DNA of 64,000 nucleotides, from NCBI GenBank assembly GCA_030729925.1, contig JANQWK010000025.1, positions 1 through 64,000 on the forward strand. The letters run 5' to 3'. Within the stretch, counting starts at the first letter, position 1. Each line of letters starts with the position of its first letter. The notes below the pieces were generated by a model, which was not told where the DNA came from, did not search any database, and saw nothing but the letters and a program-made list of their open reading frames with translations. A program made the translations under genes and the position numbers. Below are positions 55,079-63,399 of the stretch, piece after piece. The stretch comes from Saprospiraceae bacterium (GTDB taxonomy: Bacteria > Bacteroidota > Bacteroidia > Chitinophagales > Saprospiraceae).

Positions 55079-55639
55079 TTATTGCTGCCCCAGCTGAATG
55101 GGGACGCCAATATGTGTCTGATCCCATTCCAATACCAGGGTAAGGGAATCGGAATCATCAAACGAGATGGTAAACATCTCTACGGGTTCGAGGAGGCGTT
55201 CCACGACCACTTCGGTTTGCAGGACATTAAAGTTGGGATCCATGCTGGCTACGCCGTCGAAGTTGACGCCCCAGCCGTACTGTTTGCTGTTGAAGATGAC
55301 GCTCCAGCTATCGAGTCCGGGAATGGTCCACAGGGTATAACGTCCTGCGGGCAGCACCTGGCCGTTGACCAATAGATTTTTGTTGGTTTCGAAGGTAGTA
55401 GCCTCATTGGCGCCGGTTCGCCAGACCTTTCCGTAGGGAATCAGCCCATCGAAGATAACGCGTCCTTTTTTGGATGGGCGGCTGTAGTTGACGCTGATAT
55501 TGAGGTCACTTTGTTCGAACACGACCGTTGTCTCCGGGCTATTTTTTATGGTTTGTATTTTCATGACGTTGAATGCAACGAAGGCAAACACGAGGAGTCC
55601 GGCTGCGATAACGATGATCCATTTCAGGGTTTTGGACAT
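55079..55639 (-). CDS. DUF2911 family protein
   Basis: A 186-residue protein with an N-terminal membrane anchor or signal (MSKTLKWIIVIAAGLLVFAFVAF) and the DUF2911 domain: INVNYSRPSKKGR-like NISVNYSRPSKKGR, FDGLIPYGKVWRTGANEATTFET, LPAGRYTLWTIPG and WSVIFNS. The function of this beta-rich exported domain is unknown. It lies just downstream of the first acylase gene on the same strand, 32 nt apart, so it may be co-transcribed with it. Confidence 0.9.
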   Translation of the reverse strand: MSKTLKWIIVIAAGLLVFAFVAFNVMKIQTIKNSPETTVVFEQSDLNISVNYSRPSKKGRVIFDGLIPYGKVWRTGANEATTFETNKNLLVNGQVLPAGRYTLWTIPGLDSWSVIFNSKQYGWGVNFDGVASMDPNFNVLQTEVVVERLLEPVEMFTISFDDSDSLTLVLEWDQTHIGVPIQLGQQ

Positions 55640-55671
55640 GAGATTTGGGTTAAGAGATGAATAAAAAAAGA

Positions 55672-57759
55672 TTAACGTTCCTGTGGGTGGTAAATCTTTT
55701 GTGCATTGTTGAAGATAGCTTCCCGGTCGAAAGTCAGTTTTTTAGCTTGTTTGTTGACAAACAACTCCATTTGATCGCTATAATGGGGGCTTCCGGGGCG
55801 GTTTGAGTTGCCGAACGGCACAATAGACTCCATCTCTGCCACTCCATCTTTGTCGTATTGGATAAACATCATAAAGCTATCGCCATTGGTGATATAGTAC
55901 TTTCCGTTATCCTTATCGAGATACCCTCCTCTGGCTGCCAGTGTATTGCGGTATCCATACACATGCACTTCCTTATTTCCCCGCTTTAGCCTTGCGAAAT
56001 CGCGGAAAGGCACATCCAAGCGACCGAAATACTTCATCAGGTGTTCTTTGGCAAAAGCGAGTCCTTTGTTGAGTTGCTGATCGGACAATGTCTCGTTTTC
56101 AGGTATGTAATCTCTGGGAAGGGTGCTCAAGATAAGGTAGTAAATCGTGGGAGCCGGGCTGTTGGGATCGGCGCTGAGATCCCAGTTTTTCATGAGATCG
56201 AGTAGATCCTGGTAATCTGGATGTTGGTAAGTTTGGAGAAAGCGTGCTGTTTTCCCGATAGGGTGATCCTTTGCCAGTCCTGCATCGTATTTGATGGTCT
56301 TCAATTCCTCCATGGAAAGGCGGGTTCCATCCTGGTAGATCTCGCGAAACCGCAGGCTTCGGGGAAGATCATCAATGATGGTATTGTAACTGACCAGGGG
56401 GTCGTAATTTTCGGGATTCAGCCACTCCGCTTCACAGGTGCACTTAAAGGGGCTATGGTTGACATTATACACAAAACCGCAGTCGGGGTTTTGGATTTGC
56501 GGTCGTTTTTCGAGGGGAACATAATTTTGCCACAGGGTAGCGGTGCTATTACCGGGCACAATTTCCTGCCAGTTGTAGCCGGGGGTTCGCTCCGGAAACA
56601 ATCCGTTGAAAATGTACAGGATATTATCCTCCTTGTCTGCATAGGTAATATTGAAGTAAGGCAGCCCATTCCACTCCAGGGCTTTTTTAAACTCCTCCAT
56701 GTTTTGGGCGAGCGCCATCCGGAACCACTGTTCTGGAGCTTTAACATTGAGAATCATGGGGTTTCGCACCGCAAAGAAATTACCGCCTTTGCTTTGTACG
56801 GTTGGACCGTAAACGCTGTTGTAGATCTTTTTTTTGACCCTGACGGGAAAAGGCAGGGCTTTGAGTTTAACAGCAATGGGGATGGTTTTTTCTTCCAGTT
56901 TGAGCCACTGTCCGTCGAATTCGTAGTATAAAGGCTTGCTGGGGTGCATTTTCAGCAGATAGGCATCGGTATGATCGTAGTAATTGTTGGTATGTGTCCA
57001 GCCGAGGTTGTGGTTGGTACCAATTTGGAGAGAAACGGAACCGGGGAACATACCGCCCTGAAAACTCATTCCCTCTTCGCTTTCCACGTGCATTTCATAA
57101 AAAGCTTCGGGGCCGGTAAGACCGATATGGGGGTTGGCGATGAGGTAGGTGCGGTCATCTTTGGTCATTTCTCTGCGGAATGCAAAAGCATTCGACCCCT
57201 TGCTAAGCACGGCATCTGCTTCTGCTTGTTCGTTGGTGCGGGTATCGTTGAGGAGTGCTCCGAGCAACCTTCCCAAGCCGGTAAATTCTGCAATTTTGAG
57301 CGGATAGCTTTTGAGGATATCCTGTGGTGTCACTGGAAAGGCTTTTTTTTGCAAAATCTCTTCGGGATGCAGCCTTGCGTAATCATTTATTCCCTGACAA
57401 AAAGCTTCGAGGTAGCGCATAAAATCGGGGCTGACATCGGTATGGATGAGGGAGTCAATTCGTTGATCCAGTCCGGTGAAACCGGAAAAAAAATCCCCTG
57501 GAGCCAATTTTTTACCAAACGTTCTGCCCAGCATACCTTTGGAGAAGAGGACAGTTTGCTGAAGGACTTCAAAATTGTCCTCGCATTGTGCCCAAGCTAT
57601 GCCGTAGGCCATCTCATTGTTGGTTTGGGCATACACATGTGGCATACCCCATTGGTCTCTTACAATGGTTACTTTTTGTGGATCAATTTGGGTGTTCTGT
57701 GCGGGTAGCCATAGGAAAAGGGCAGAAAAAAAGAGCAGTGCAATCGTTTTTTGGGTCAT
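55672..57759 (-). CDS. Penicillin-amidase-family (Ntn-hydrolase) acylase A
   Basis: A 695-residue exported acylase. The start MTQKTIALLFFSALFLWLPAQ gives a signal peptide. In this family a precursor cuts itself before a serine that becomes the N-terminal nucleophile; here it is Ser189 in SKGSNAFAF, ahead of the beta subunit with TNNYYDHTDAY. The alpha subunit has the RDQWGMPHVYA motif. Family members hydrolyse N-acyl-homoserine lactones, penicillins, cephalosporins or other amides. Its start codon is 40 nt from that of a divergent second acylase. Confidence 0.9.
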   Translation of the reverse strand: MTQKTIALLFFSALFLWLPAQNTQIDPQKVTIVRDQWGMPHVYAQTNNEMAYGIAWAQCEDNFEVLQQTVLFSKGMLGRTFGKKLAPGDFFSGFTGLDQRIDSLIHTDVSPDFMRYLEAFCQGINDYARLHPEEILQKKAFPVTPQDILKSYPLKIAEFTGLGRLLGALLNDTRTNEQAEADAVLSKGSNAFAFRREMTKDDRTYLIANPHIGLTGPEAFYEMHVESEEGMSFQGGMFPGSVSLQIGTNHNLGWTHTNNYYDHTDAYLLKMHPSKPLYYEFDGQWLKLEEKTIPIAVKLKALPFPVRVKKKIYNSVYGPTVQSKGGNFFAVRNPMILNVKAPEQWFRMALAQNMEEFKKALEWNGLPYFNITYADKEDNILYIFNGLFPERTPGYNWQEIVPGNSTATLWQNYVPLEKRPQIQNPDCGFVYNVNHSPFKCTCEAEWLNPENYDPLVSYNTIIDDLPRSLRFREIYQDGTRLSMEELKTIKYDAGLAKDHPIGKTARFLQTYQHPDYQDLLDLMKNWDLSADPNSPAPTIYYLILSTLPRDYIPENETLSDQQLNKGLAFAKEHLMKYFGRLDVPFRDFARLKRGNKEVHVYGYRNTLAARGGYLDKDNGKYYITNGDSFMMFIQYDKDGVAEMESIVPFGNSNRPGSPHYSDQMELFVNKQAKKLTFDREAIFNNAQKIYHPQER

Positions 57760-57799
57760 AAATGATATATTTTCAACGAAATTACAAAACGAAGATACC

Positions 57800-59908
57800 A
57801 TGCGTACTTACATTTCACCTTATTTTTTGTGTATTGCCTTCTTTTTTGCCGAAGGCTTAACCTTGCGGGCGCAATCGTTGGCTGATCAGGTACAGATTAT
57901 GCGTACCAGTTTCGGGGTACCTCACATTGAGGCGGAGAATTTATCGGCGGCGGCATTTGGATTGGCCTATGCGGAGATGGAAGATCACGGCGAGCGTGTG
58001 CTTTTGCCGTTGATCCGGGCCAGGGGAGAGCTGGCTATGCTGGAAGGTGCTGCGGCGATTGACGCTGATTTTATCAACCAACTGGGTTATGAGCGGACCG
58101 TGGCCACCTATCACCTGCTTGACCAGGACACCCGCGACATGTACAGTGGTTTTGCCGAAGGCGTCAACTATTACCTTGACCGCTACCCGGATAAATTCCC
58201 GGTTTTTCGAACCTGGCGTTTTACGGGTCAGGATGTGGCAGCGGTGACTACTTCGGTAGAAAGTCCGGGAGCCGCGCGGCAATTTTTGCGACGACTGGAG
58301 CGGCGGGAAGCCGAAGGAGAGGGGATCAGTTCGCTGAACGAGGATGGTTCCAATGCTTGGGCACTTGCGCCGGAGCGCACCCTTTCGGGACATGCGATTT
58401 TGTTCAGGAATCCCCATTTATCCTGGGATGCTGGGTACTATGAGGCACATTTGCGGGTACCGGGAAAGCTGAATTTTTATGGAGATTTCCGCATTGGAGG
58501 GCTTTTTGCCATCATTGGGGGTTTTAACGAGCGATTGGGCTGGAGTACGACAAATAATTCTCCCGATCGGGATGAGGTCTATGCTTTTAAGGCCGATCCC
58601 GAAAAACCGGATCACTATATCCTGGACGGTATTGCTGTGCCGATCAGTAAGCGCACGATCGAGGTAAATTTTAAAAACGGATCGGCTGTAGCGTTGGAAC
58701 GGCGCGAATTCCTTACGACGCCTTTCGGGCCGGTTATTCGTCGGGAGGGGGGATATGTGTATGTATGGACGGTTCCCGGGGATGGAGAATTCAGGCGTGG
58801 GGATCAGTTTTTGCGCATGATGCAGGCCAAAAATCTGGAGGAATGGAAATCGGCCATGCGGATGCAGGCGATCAGTACTTCCAATTACACCTATGCGGAT
58901 GCTGACGGCAATATTTTTTACGTATGGAATGCATTGGTTCCTAACATTCCGCACCCGCCGGGAGGAGATACGACAGCGGTATTTGTGGAAAAAACAGCCG
59001 AGATGTGGTTGCAGCCTATTCCTTTTGATGATTTGCCGCAGCTGCACAACCCCAAGGGGGGGTACCTGCGCAATGAAAATGACCCTTTTCATTTTACCAA
59101 TTTGAACGAAATCATGCATCCGGGGGATTATCCGTCCCATTATCCTGCGCCGCGGCTGCGCCAACGCAGCCAGCTGAGTCTTGCGCTCATCGGAGGGACA
59201 GATGTTTTGAGTCTGGAGGAGGTGATCAAACGCAAGCACAGCATGCGAATGTTGTTGGCGGAACAGGTTAAGCCTGATTTGATCAAGGCTTTGCAGTCCG
59301 GCGGAAGTAACCGCGAAGTCAGGTCGGCTGCTTTGCATCTGTCCAATTGGGACAATACGGTTGACAAAAACAGTCGCGGGGGTGTCCTTTTTGAAGCCTG
59401 GTGGAACCACTACCGGAAAATGCTGGGCGACCAAAACCTGTACGCGGTGCCCTGGTCGTTTGAGGATCCGGTTGCCACGCCACGTGGGCTTTCAGATCCT
59501 CAGGCAGCGGTAAAGGCATTCGCTTTGGCGCTCGAAGAACTCAAAGAAAAATACGGCACCTGGGACCTGGCTTGGGGTGACGTGCACCGGTTGCGGTTGG
59601 GGGAACTTGATCTGCCAGCCAGTGGCGGTCCGGGTGGTTTGGGCTGTTTCCGCGTACTTGCATTTCGCGAAGACGTGGACGGCAAGCGCAAGATCAGTGG
59701 AGGAGACGGCTGGCAACTGGTCGTGGAGTTTTCCAATCCGCCCAAAGCCTATTCCGTTTTAGCTTATGGCCAAAGCAGCATGGAAGATCATCCCCATCAC
59801 AGCGACCAGGCAAGCATGTTTGCTGAAAGCAGCATGAAACCTGTTGCCTTCACACCGGAAGACATCCGAGCAAACTTACTGAAAGCTTACCGTCCTGGAG
59901 AGGAATAA
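57800..59908 (+). CDS. Penicillin-amidase-family (Ntn-hydrolase) acylase B
   Basis: A 702-residue exported acylase; the start MRTYISPYFLCIAFFFAEGLTL gives a signal, and a longer open frame overlapping the divergent gene is rejected. The autocleavage and nucleophile serine is Ser184 in EDGSNAWALAPE. The alpha subunit keeps MRTSFGVPHIEAEN and the beta subunit GWSTTNNSPDRDEVYAF. It differs widely from acylase A outside the motifs, so the pair is an old duplication or two separate acquisitions. Quorum-signal degradation or amide use are both possible. Confidence 0.9.
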   Translation: MRTYISPYFLCIAFFFAEGLTLRAQSLADQVQIMRTSFGVPHIEAENLSAAAFGLAYAEMEDHGERVLLPLIRARGELAMLEGAAAIDADFINQLGYERTVATYHLLDQDTRDMYSGFAEGVNYYLDRYPDKFPVFRTWRFTGQDVAAVTTSVESPGAARQFLRRLERREAEGEGISSLNEDGSNAWALAPERTLSGHAILFRNPHLSWDAGYYEAHLRVPGKLNFYGDFRIGGLFAIIGGFNERLGWSTTNNSPDRDEVYAFKADPEKPDHYILDGIAVPISKRTIEVNFKNGSAVALERREFLTTPFGPVIRREGGYVYVWTVPGDGEFRRGDQFLRMMQAKNLEEWKSAMRMQAISTSNYTYADADGNIFYVWNALVPNIPHPPGGDTTAVFVEKTAEMWLQPIPFDDLPQLHNPKGGYLRNENDPFHFTNLNEIMHPGDYPSHYPAPRLRQRSQLSLALIGGTDVLSLEEVIKRKHSMRMLLAEQVKPDLIKALQSGGSNREVRSAALHLSNWDNTVDKNSRGGVLFEAWWNHYRKMLGDQNLYAVPWSFEDPVATPRGLSDPQAAVKAFALALEELKEKYGTWDLAWGDVHRLRLGELDLPASGGPGGLGCFRVLAFREDVDGKRKISGGDGWQLVVEFSNPPKAYSVLAYGQSSMEDHPHHSDQASMFAESSMKPVAFTPEDIRANLLKAYRPGEE

Positions 59909-59936
59909 GTTCAACGCATGAGGGCAGGCCTCCGAA

Positions 59937-60293
59937 TCAGGGTCTGTCCTCCCCTACATGATCTCTTTTGGTGATAATATAAGCATCTCCATCGTTAGGT
60001 TCTTTTTCATCGTGATGGGGATGCCATACCAGGTACACAATCTCTTCGTGGCGCAACAGATCCAAAGTCCTTTCAAACTGTTCGGCCTGGGCATTCATGA
60101 TGATGAGTCCGCCATCTATGGCCGCATCCGGTGCAGTTTGGCCCTGTCGGGCAAAATTGGCGATTCCAATACGCTTGCCGCTGGTATAAAAGTGAATAGA
60201 TGCGGCCATCCATCGCTGAACGGCACCATCCAGGTCATTGCCGTAGAGAATCACCTGGTAATCGTCTATTCTGTAGGAGGTAAAAGTTGTCAT
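59937..60293 (-). CDS. Hypothetical protein, 118 residues
   Basis: Starts MTTFTSYRIDDYQVILYGNDL and has alternating beta-strand and helix character with a GKRIGIANFARQGQ stretch, a central AAIDGGLIIMNAQAEQFERTLDLLRHEE and an acidic end (HHDEKEPNDGD). I recognise no family and no signal peptide. It is the most protein-like frame here; an overlapping plus-strand frame looks like its shadow. It ends 28 nt from the convergent acylase B stop. Confidence 0.6.
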   Translation of the reverse strand: MTTFTSYRIDDYQVILYGNDLDGAVQRWMAASIHFYTSGKRIGIANFARQGQTAPDAAIDGGLIIMNAQAEQFERTLDLLRHEEIVYLVWHPHHDEKEPNDGDAYIITKRDHVGEDRP

Positions 60294-60658
60294 GTACTTG
60301 GGGAAATTTCGTTTATGAGCAAATACAACACGAAAATAGGGGATAATATTTTATCCGGCGCAAACTTTAGTCGGGATGTCAAAGATCCGGTGCATCCACC
60401 ATGGACGAATTTGGAGGCGTGGAAAAGGTGGGATTATGAAAACTTTTGGCTGAGAAAATTTATGTAATTTTTTGAAAATCATAATTTTATAATACAGGTG
60501 CAAGCCACCTTAAGGTGACTTGCACCTGATTACCCTTATTAATACCCTGGGCTGCCAAAAGGTAACCACTCTTTTGCGTCCGGATGAGGATGATCTCCTG
60601 CAATTGTTGTAGAAGGTCTCAGGGCCTTTGTTGAAAAGGGAGCCTTTGCATGGGTATT
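60294..60658. other. Intergenic region with repeat copy 7
   Basis: Contains palindromic element copy 7. A 50-codon plus-strand frame at 60315-60467 (MSKYNTKIGDNILSG to WLRKFM) is Trp-rich and may be a remnant or a small gene, but nothing supports its expression. Confidence 0.5.
60471..60567 (-). repeat. Palindromic element copy 7
   Basis: The core CAGGTG to CACCTG is at 60495-60528 with centre CACCTTAAGGTG at 60506-60517. Spacers are CAAGC and ACTTG; as in copy 2 the outer spacer pair is swapped to C and G. TTATTAATACCC and GGTAACC (60561-60567) follow, so it reads on the minus strand. The far flank is TTTGAAAATCATAATTTTAT. Confidence 0.88.
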
Positions 60659-62083
60659 TTAGTCGAGCTTTTCCGAATAATTACTGTGCTGCCACATTTT
60701 CACTACCTTTCCGGAATCATTGCGTTCAAAAACAACTGTTTCGCCCAGTTTGCCATCTGATCGAACACGTCTGAAGGTATCGCCAGAGATGTGTTTTAAT
60801 TGAGAGAAATTTGCGGGATTGTCCGAGGGTAGGGACAAGACGGCCAGATTGCCGTACCATGGTAAAACAACCTCTTCGCTTCCCCAGGGTTGCGCATTGT
60901 AGCTGCCTGAGTAATCTTCCAGATTTACTTGGTCTGGGGTAACCCTTTTTGCATCCAGTGCTTTGCCAATAACAGCCATGAGGGCGTTGGTATATTGGCC
61001 GGTATTGATATCGGTAGCATTGAACATCACGACGTAGGCCATCTTATTATGGGTAGTCATGGCAAGTTGGGTGCGGTAACCTGGGCATGACCCTCCGTGG
61101 CCGACCACGGTTTGAGCGCCTTGTTTCCTTACAGAAAACCCTAGCCCCCAGGAAGTTTGCCAATCTGGATCCATCCAATGTACGTTCTGCATTTCCCGGA
61201 GGGTGCTGGCCTTGAGTATTTCGGTGCCGCCTGTCTCCAGGAGTCTGAACTGCCAGGAAGCGAACTTTGCCAGATCTTCAACGGTAGAGGTAAAACCTGC
61301 TGCTGCTGTTACCCCTTTGGTGAAAAAGGGATCCATTTCATAGCGTGTCCCGGATCGGGTAACTGCGCTGTAGCCGGTTGCCAGTTGTTGTTTAAGGAGA
61401 TCTGCAGGCATGTATGGTCTTGTGTCGTCCAAATCCAGCACATCGAGGATATTTTTTTGCACATAATCTTCGTAAGACATTCCGGACACTCCTTCAATCA
61501 CGGCACCCAGGATAGAAAGCCCGAAGTTGGAGTATTGAAAATAGGTAGATGCAGGGTACAAGGTCTCGAGGCTGTCCATTTGTGCCATGATGTCGGCCAT
61601 CTCTGGAAAATCAAACTCGGGGCCGGTCCAATAGGGGAAATTAGACTGACGGGGTAAGCCGGAGGAGTGCGTTAGCAATCCTCTGATCGTAATCGGGCCG
61701 CTATCTTCGTAGGCTTGTTTGATGGTAAACCAAGGTAAAATTTCGGAAACTTCGTCCTCCAACGATAGCTTGCCGGCATCTCGCAGTTGCATGATGGCGA
61801 TAGCGGTAAACAACTTGGAAATCGAACAGATGCTATAGATTGTTTTTGGGGAAGCCGGATTGTTGGTAGCGATATCTGCCCACCCGAATCCTTCCTCCCA
61901 AAGTAAGTCTTGATCTTTCACAACAGCAACGGAAATTCCGGGAAGACTTTCATAGTCTTTCTGTGCATCGAGCCAAGTTTCCAGCAAACGGAAGGCATCC
62001 TGGAGATCTGGTTTTTCCTGGGAAAAAACAGGAGGGCTCCAGCAAATAAGCAGGGTAAGCAAGAGAGAGTAAGAAGCATTCAT
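60659..62083 (-). CDS. Beta-lactamase-fold serine hydrolase
   Basis: A 474-residue exported class C-like hydrolase; start MNASYSLLLTLLICWSPPVFS with a signal peptide (an in-frame TTG nine bases upstream is less likely). Motifs: SISK (Ser87-Lys90), YSN (in FQYSNFGLS) and GHGG (in VVGHGGSCPGY), followed by a C-terminal beta domain of about 100 residues (YSGSYNAQPWG to the end). It resembles D-amino-peptidase/esterase types more than true lactamases. It shares motifs with the hydrolase at 19359 but not its neighbours. Confidence 0.88.
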   Translation of the reverse strand: MNASYSLLLTLLICWSPPVFSQEKPDLQDAFRLLETWLDAQKDYESLPGISVAVVKDQDLLWEEGFGWADIATNNPASPKTIYSICSISKLFTAIAIMQLRDAGKLSLEDEVSEILPWFTIKQAYEDSGPITIRGLLTHSSGLPRQSNFPYWTGPEFDFPEMADIMAQMDSLETLYPASTYFQYSNFGLSILGAVIEGVSGMSYEDYVQKNILDVLDLDDTRPYMPADLLKQQLATGYSAVTRSGTRYEMDPFFTKGVTAAAGFTSTVEDLAKFASWQFRLLETGGTEILKASTLREMQNVHWMDPDWQTSWGLGFSVRKQGAQTVVGHGGSCPGYRTQLAMTTHNKMAYVVMFNATDINTGQYTNALMAVIGKALDAKRVTPDQVNLEDYSGSYNAQPWGSEEVVLPWYGNLAVLSLPSDNPANFSQLKHISGDTFRRVRSDGKLGETVVFERNDSGKVVKMWQHSNYSEKLD

Positions 62084-62172
62084 GGCGTGCAAAGGTTTAG
62101 CGGTTCGAAAACTTTAAGTTAAACATTTGAGAGGATATCTCAAACTCTGTTTGGGTGGTGGGAAAAAGTTGT

Positions 62173-62203
62173 GTTTGAAGAAGAAGGGCAGTAAATTAGA
62201 TAC
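62173..62203 (+). promoter_or_regulatory. Possible promoter before a mini membrane protein
   Basis: TTTG (62173-62176), 19 bases, then TAGATACC: the -33 box and spacing are ideal but the -7 box keeps only the TA of TAnnTTTG. Confidence 0.3.
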
Positions 62204-62218
62204 CATAAAACTTATTCC

Positions 62219-62326
62219 ATGGAAAATTCAGTCCAGTTTTTTAAAAAATACCGAAACGAGATAATCGTGGGTGCAATAGTGTTTTTGTTTTTTTTATTGA
62301 GAGACCTCCTTAAATCGCTAACTTGA
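62219..62326 (+). CDS. Small membrane protein, 35 residues
   Basis: The frame reads MENSVQFFKKYRNEI, then the hydrophobic IVGAIVFLFFLL and RDLLKSLT. It has a basic start, a single membrane segment and a basic end. Such mini-proteins are often real but unannotated; no family is recognised and only the weak promoter upstream supports it. Confidence 0.45.
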   Translation: MENSVQFFKKYRNEIIVGAIVFLFFLLRDLLKSLT

Positions 62327-62371
62327 TTTTTTCACCTTAGCTGCTCATTTTATTATCCTTACTTTTAGCAA

Positions 62372-63118
62372 ATGCAGACATCCCACCTTACAAGCAGACA
62401 TACGGAAGCGTTTCCCAATTTGGTAATGGCTCAAAGTACGCGGTTGGGCGGAGTAAGCCCTGCGCCTTACAACAGCCTTAATCTTGGTCTGCACACAGCG
62501 GATAGTTCGGCTCATGTGCAAGAAAACCGCCAGCGTTTTTTTAGTGGTCTGGGTTTGGATCCAAACCGAATTGTGGGTGGAAGACAAATTCACCTTGATC
62601 GGGTAGCTGTGGTAGATGAGCCCGGCCAGTACAGTGGCACGGATGCTTTTATTACCAATACCAAGCATCTTTTTTTGACGGTTTCCGTTGCAGACTGTTG
62701 CCCTGTCCTCGTTTTTGATACACGAACGGGAGCCTGTGGTGCGGCACATGCTGGCTGGAGGGGTACCGTGGCGCAAATTGCGGCAAAAATGCTGGCGGCG
62801 ATGATTGACCATTATGATACTCAACCGCAAGACTGTCTGGCTTTTATAGGCAGTTGTATTGGGGCTTCTGCATTTGAAGTGGATCAGGACGTAGCAGATT
62901 TTTTTGAGGAAAACTGCAAACAATGGGATCCGCAGCGGGGTAAGTTCTTGGTGGATGTAAAAAAAGCCAATACCGATCAGTTGACGGGGGCGGGGATTCC
63001 GCTCTCGCAAATAGACATCTCTCCTTACTGTACCAGTGAAGACAATCAACTGTTTTTTTCCCATCGGAAGGAAAAAGGACTTACCGGCAGAGGTCTGGCA
63101 ATTATTGGATTGAGATAA
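62372..63118 (+). CDS. pgeF: Peptidoglycan editing factor PgeF (YfiH/laccase-domain)
   Basis: A 248-residue PgeF-family protein, formerly called polyphenol oxidase. E. coli PgeF removes wrongly placed L-serine from peptidoglycan precursors. Visible motifs are LNLGLHTADS, VSVADCCPVLVFD, AAHAGWRGTV and GSCIGASAFEV, which supply the Cys and His ligands of the active site, and the C-terminal CTSEDNQLFFSHRKEKGLTGRGLAIIGL. Length is normal and it has no signal. Confidence 0.95.
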   Translation: MQTSHLTSRHTEAFPNLVMAQSTRLGGVSPAPYNSLNLGLHTADSSAHVQENRQRFFSGLGLDPNRIVGGRQIHLDRVAVVDEPGQYSGTDAFITNTKHLFLTVSVADCCPVLVFDTRTGACGAAHAGWRGTVAQIAAKMLAAMIDHYDTQPQDCLAFIGSCIGASAFEVDQDVADFFEENCKQWDPQRGKFLVDVKKANTDQLTGAGIPLSQIDISPYCTSEDNQLFFSHRKEKGLTGRGLAIIGLR

Positions 63119-63399
63119 TGACGCTCCACTCATAATCTGAAAAAACCAGACATTAAACTTTTTGGTGAAACTTTTTAAATCCAGCTTTTGTTTTCTTAGG
63201 GCGATTGAAATTTATAATCCTGCAATACAACACCATCTGAATTGCCCTTTTTTAACAATTTCATAGCAAAAAAACGTGGAACGATTACTTTTTTGATTGC
63301 GTTACACTTTTAATTACTTAGGAAAGAAAATCCAGGGCCAGTCTATTGCGTTCACTAAGGCAGGTCAAATCAAAAACCCAAAAAAACTATCACAAGCGT

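Noticed and set aside
58418-59434. A 338-codon minus-strand open frame opposite acylase B
   Set aside because: The plus strand encodes a complete acylase here, and the antisense translation shows no motif, signal or promoter.
59958-60467. A 169-codon plus-strand frame overlapping the 118-residue minus-strand gene
   Set aside because: Most of it is the shadow of the minus-strand frame, which has more natural protein composition. Only the 3' part (60315-60467) remains uncertain.
112-60567. The repeats as a CRISPR array or IS ends
   Set aside because: Copies are dispersed by kilobases with no regular spacers, and no cas or transposase gene is present in the window.
62345-63133. A 262-codon minus-strand open frame opposite pgeF
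   Set aside because: It lies wholly antisense to a clear PgeF gene, has no family features and a composition typical of a shadow frame.
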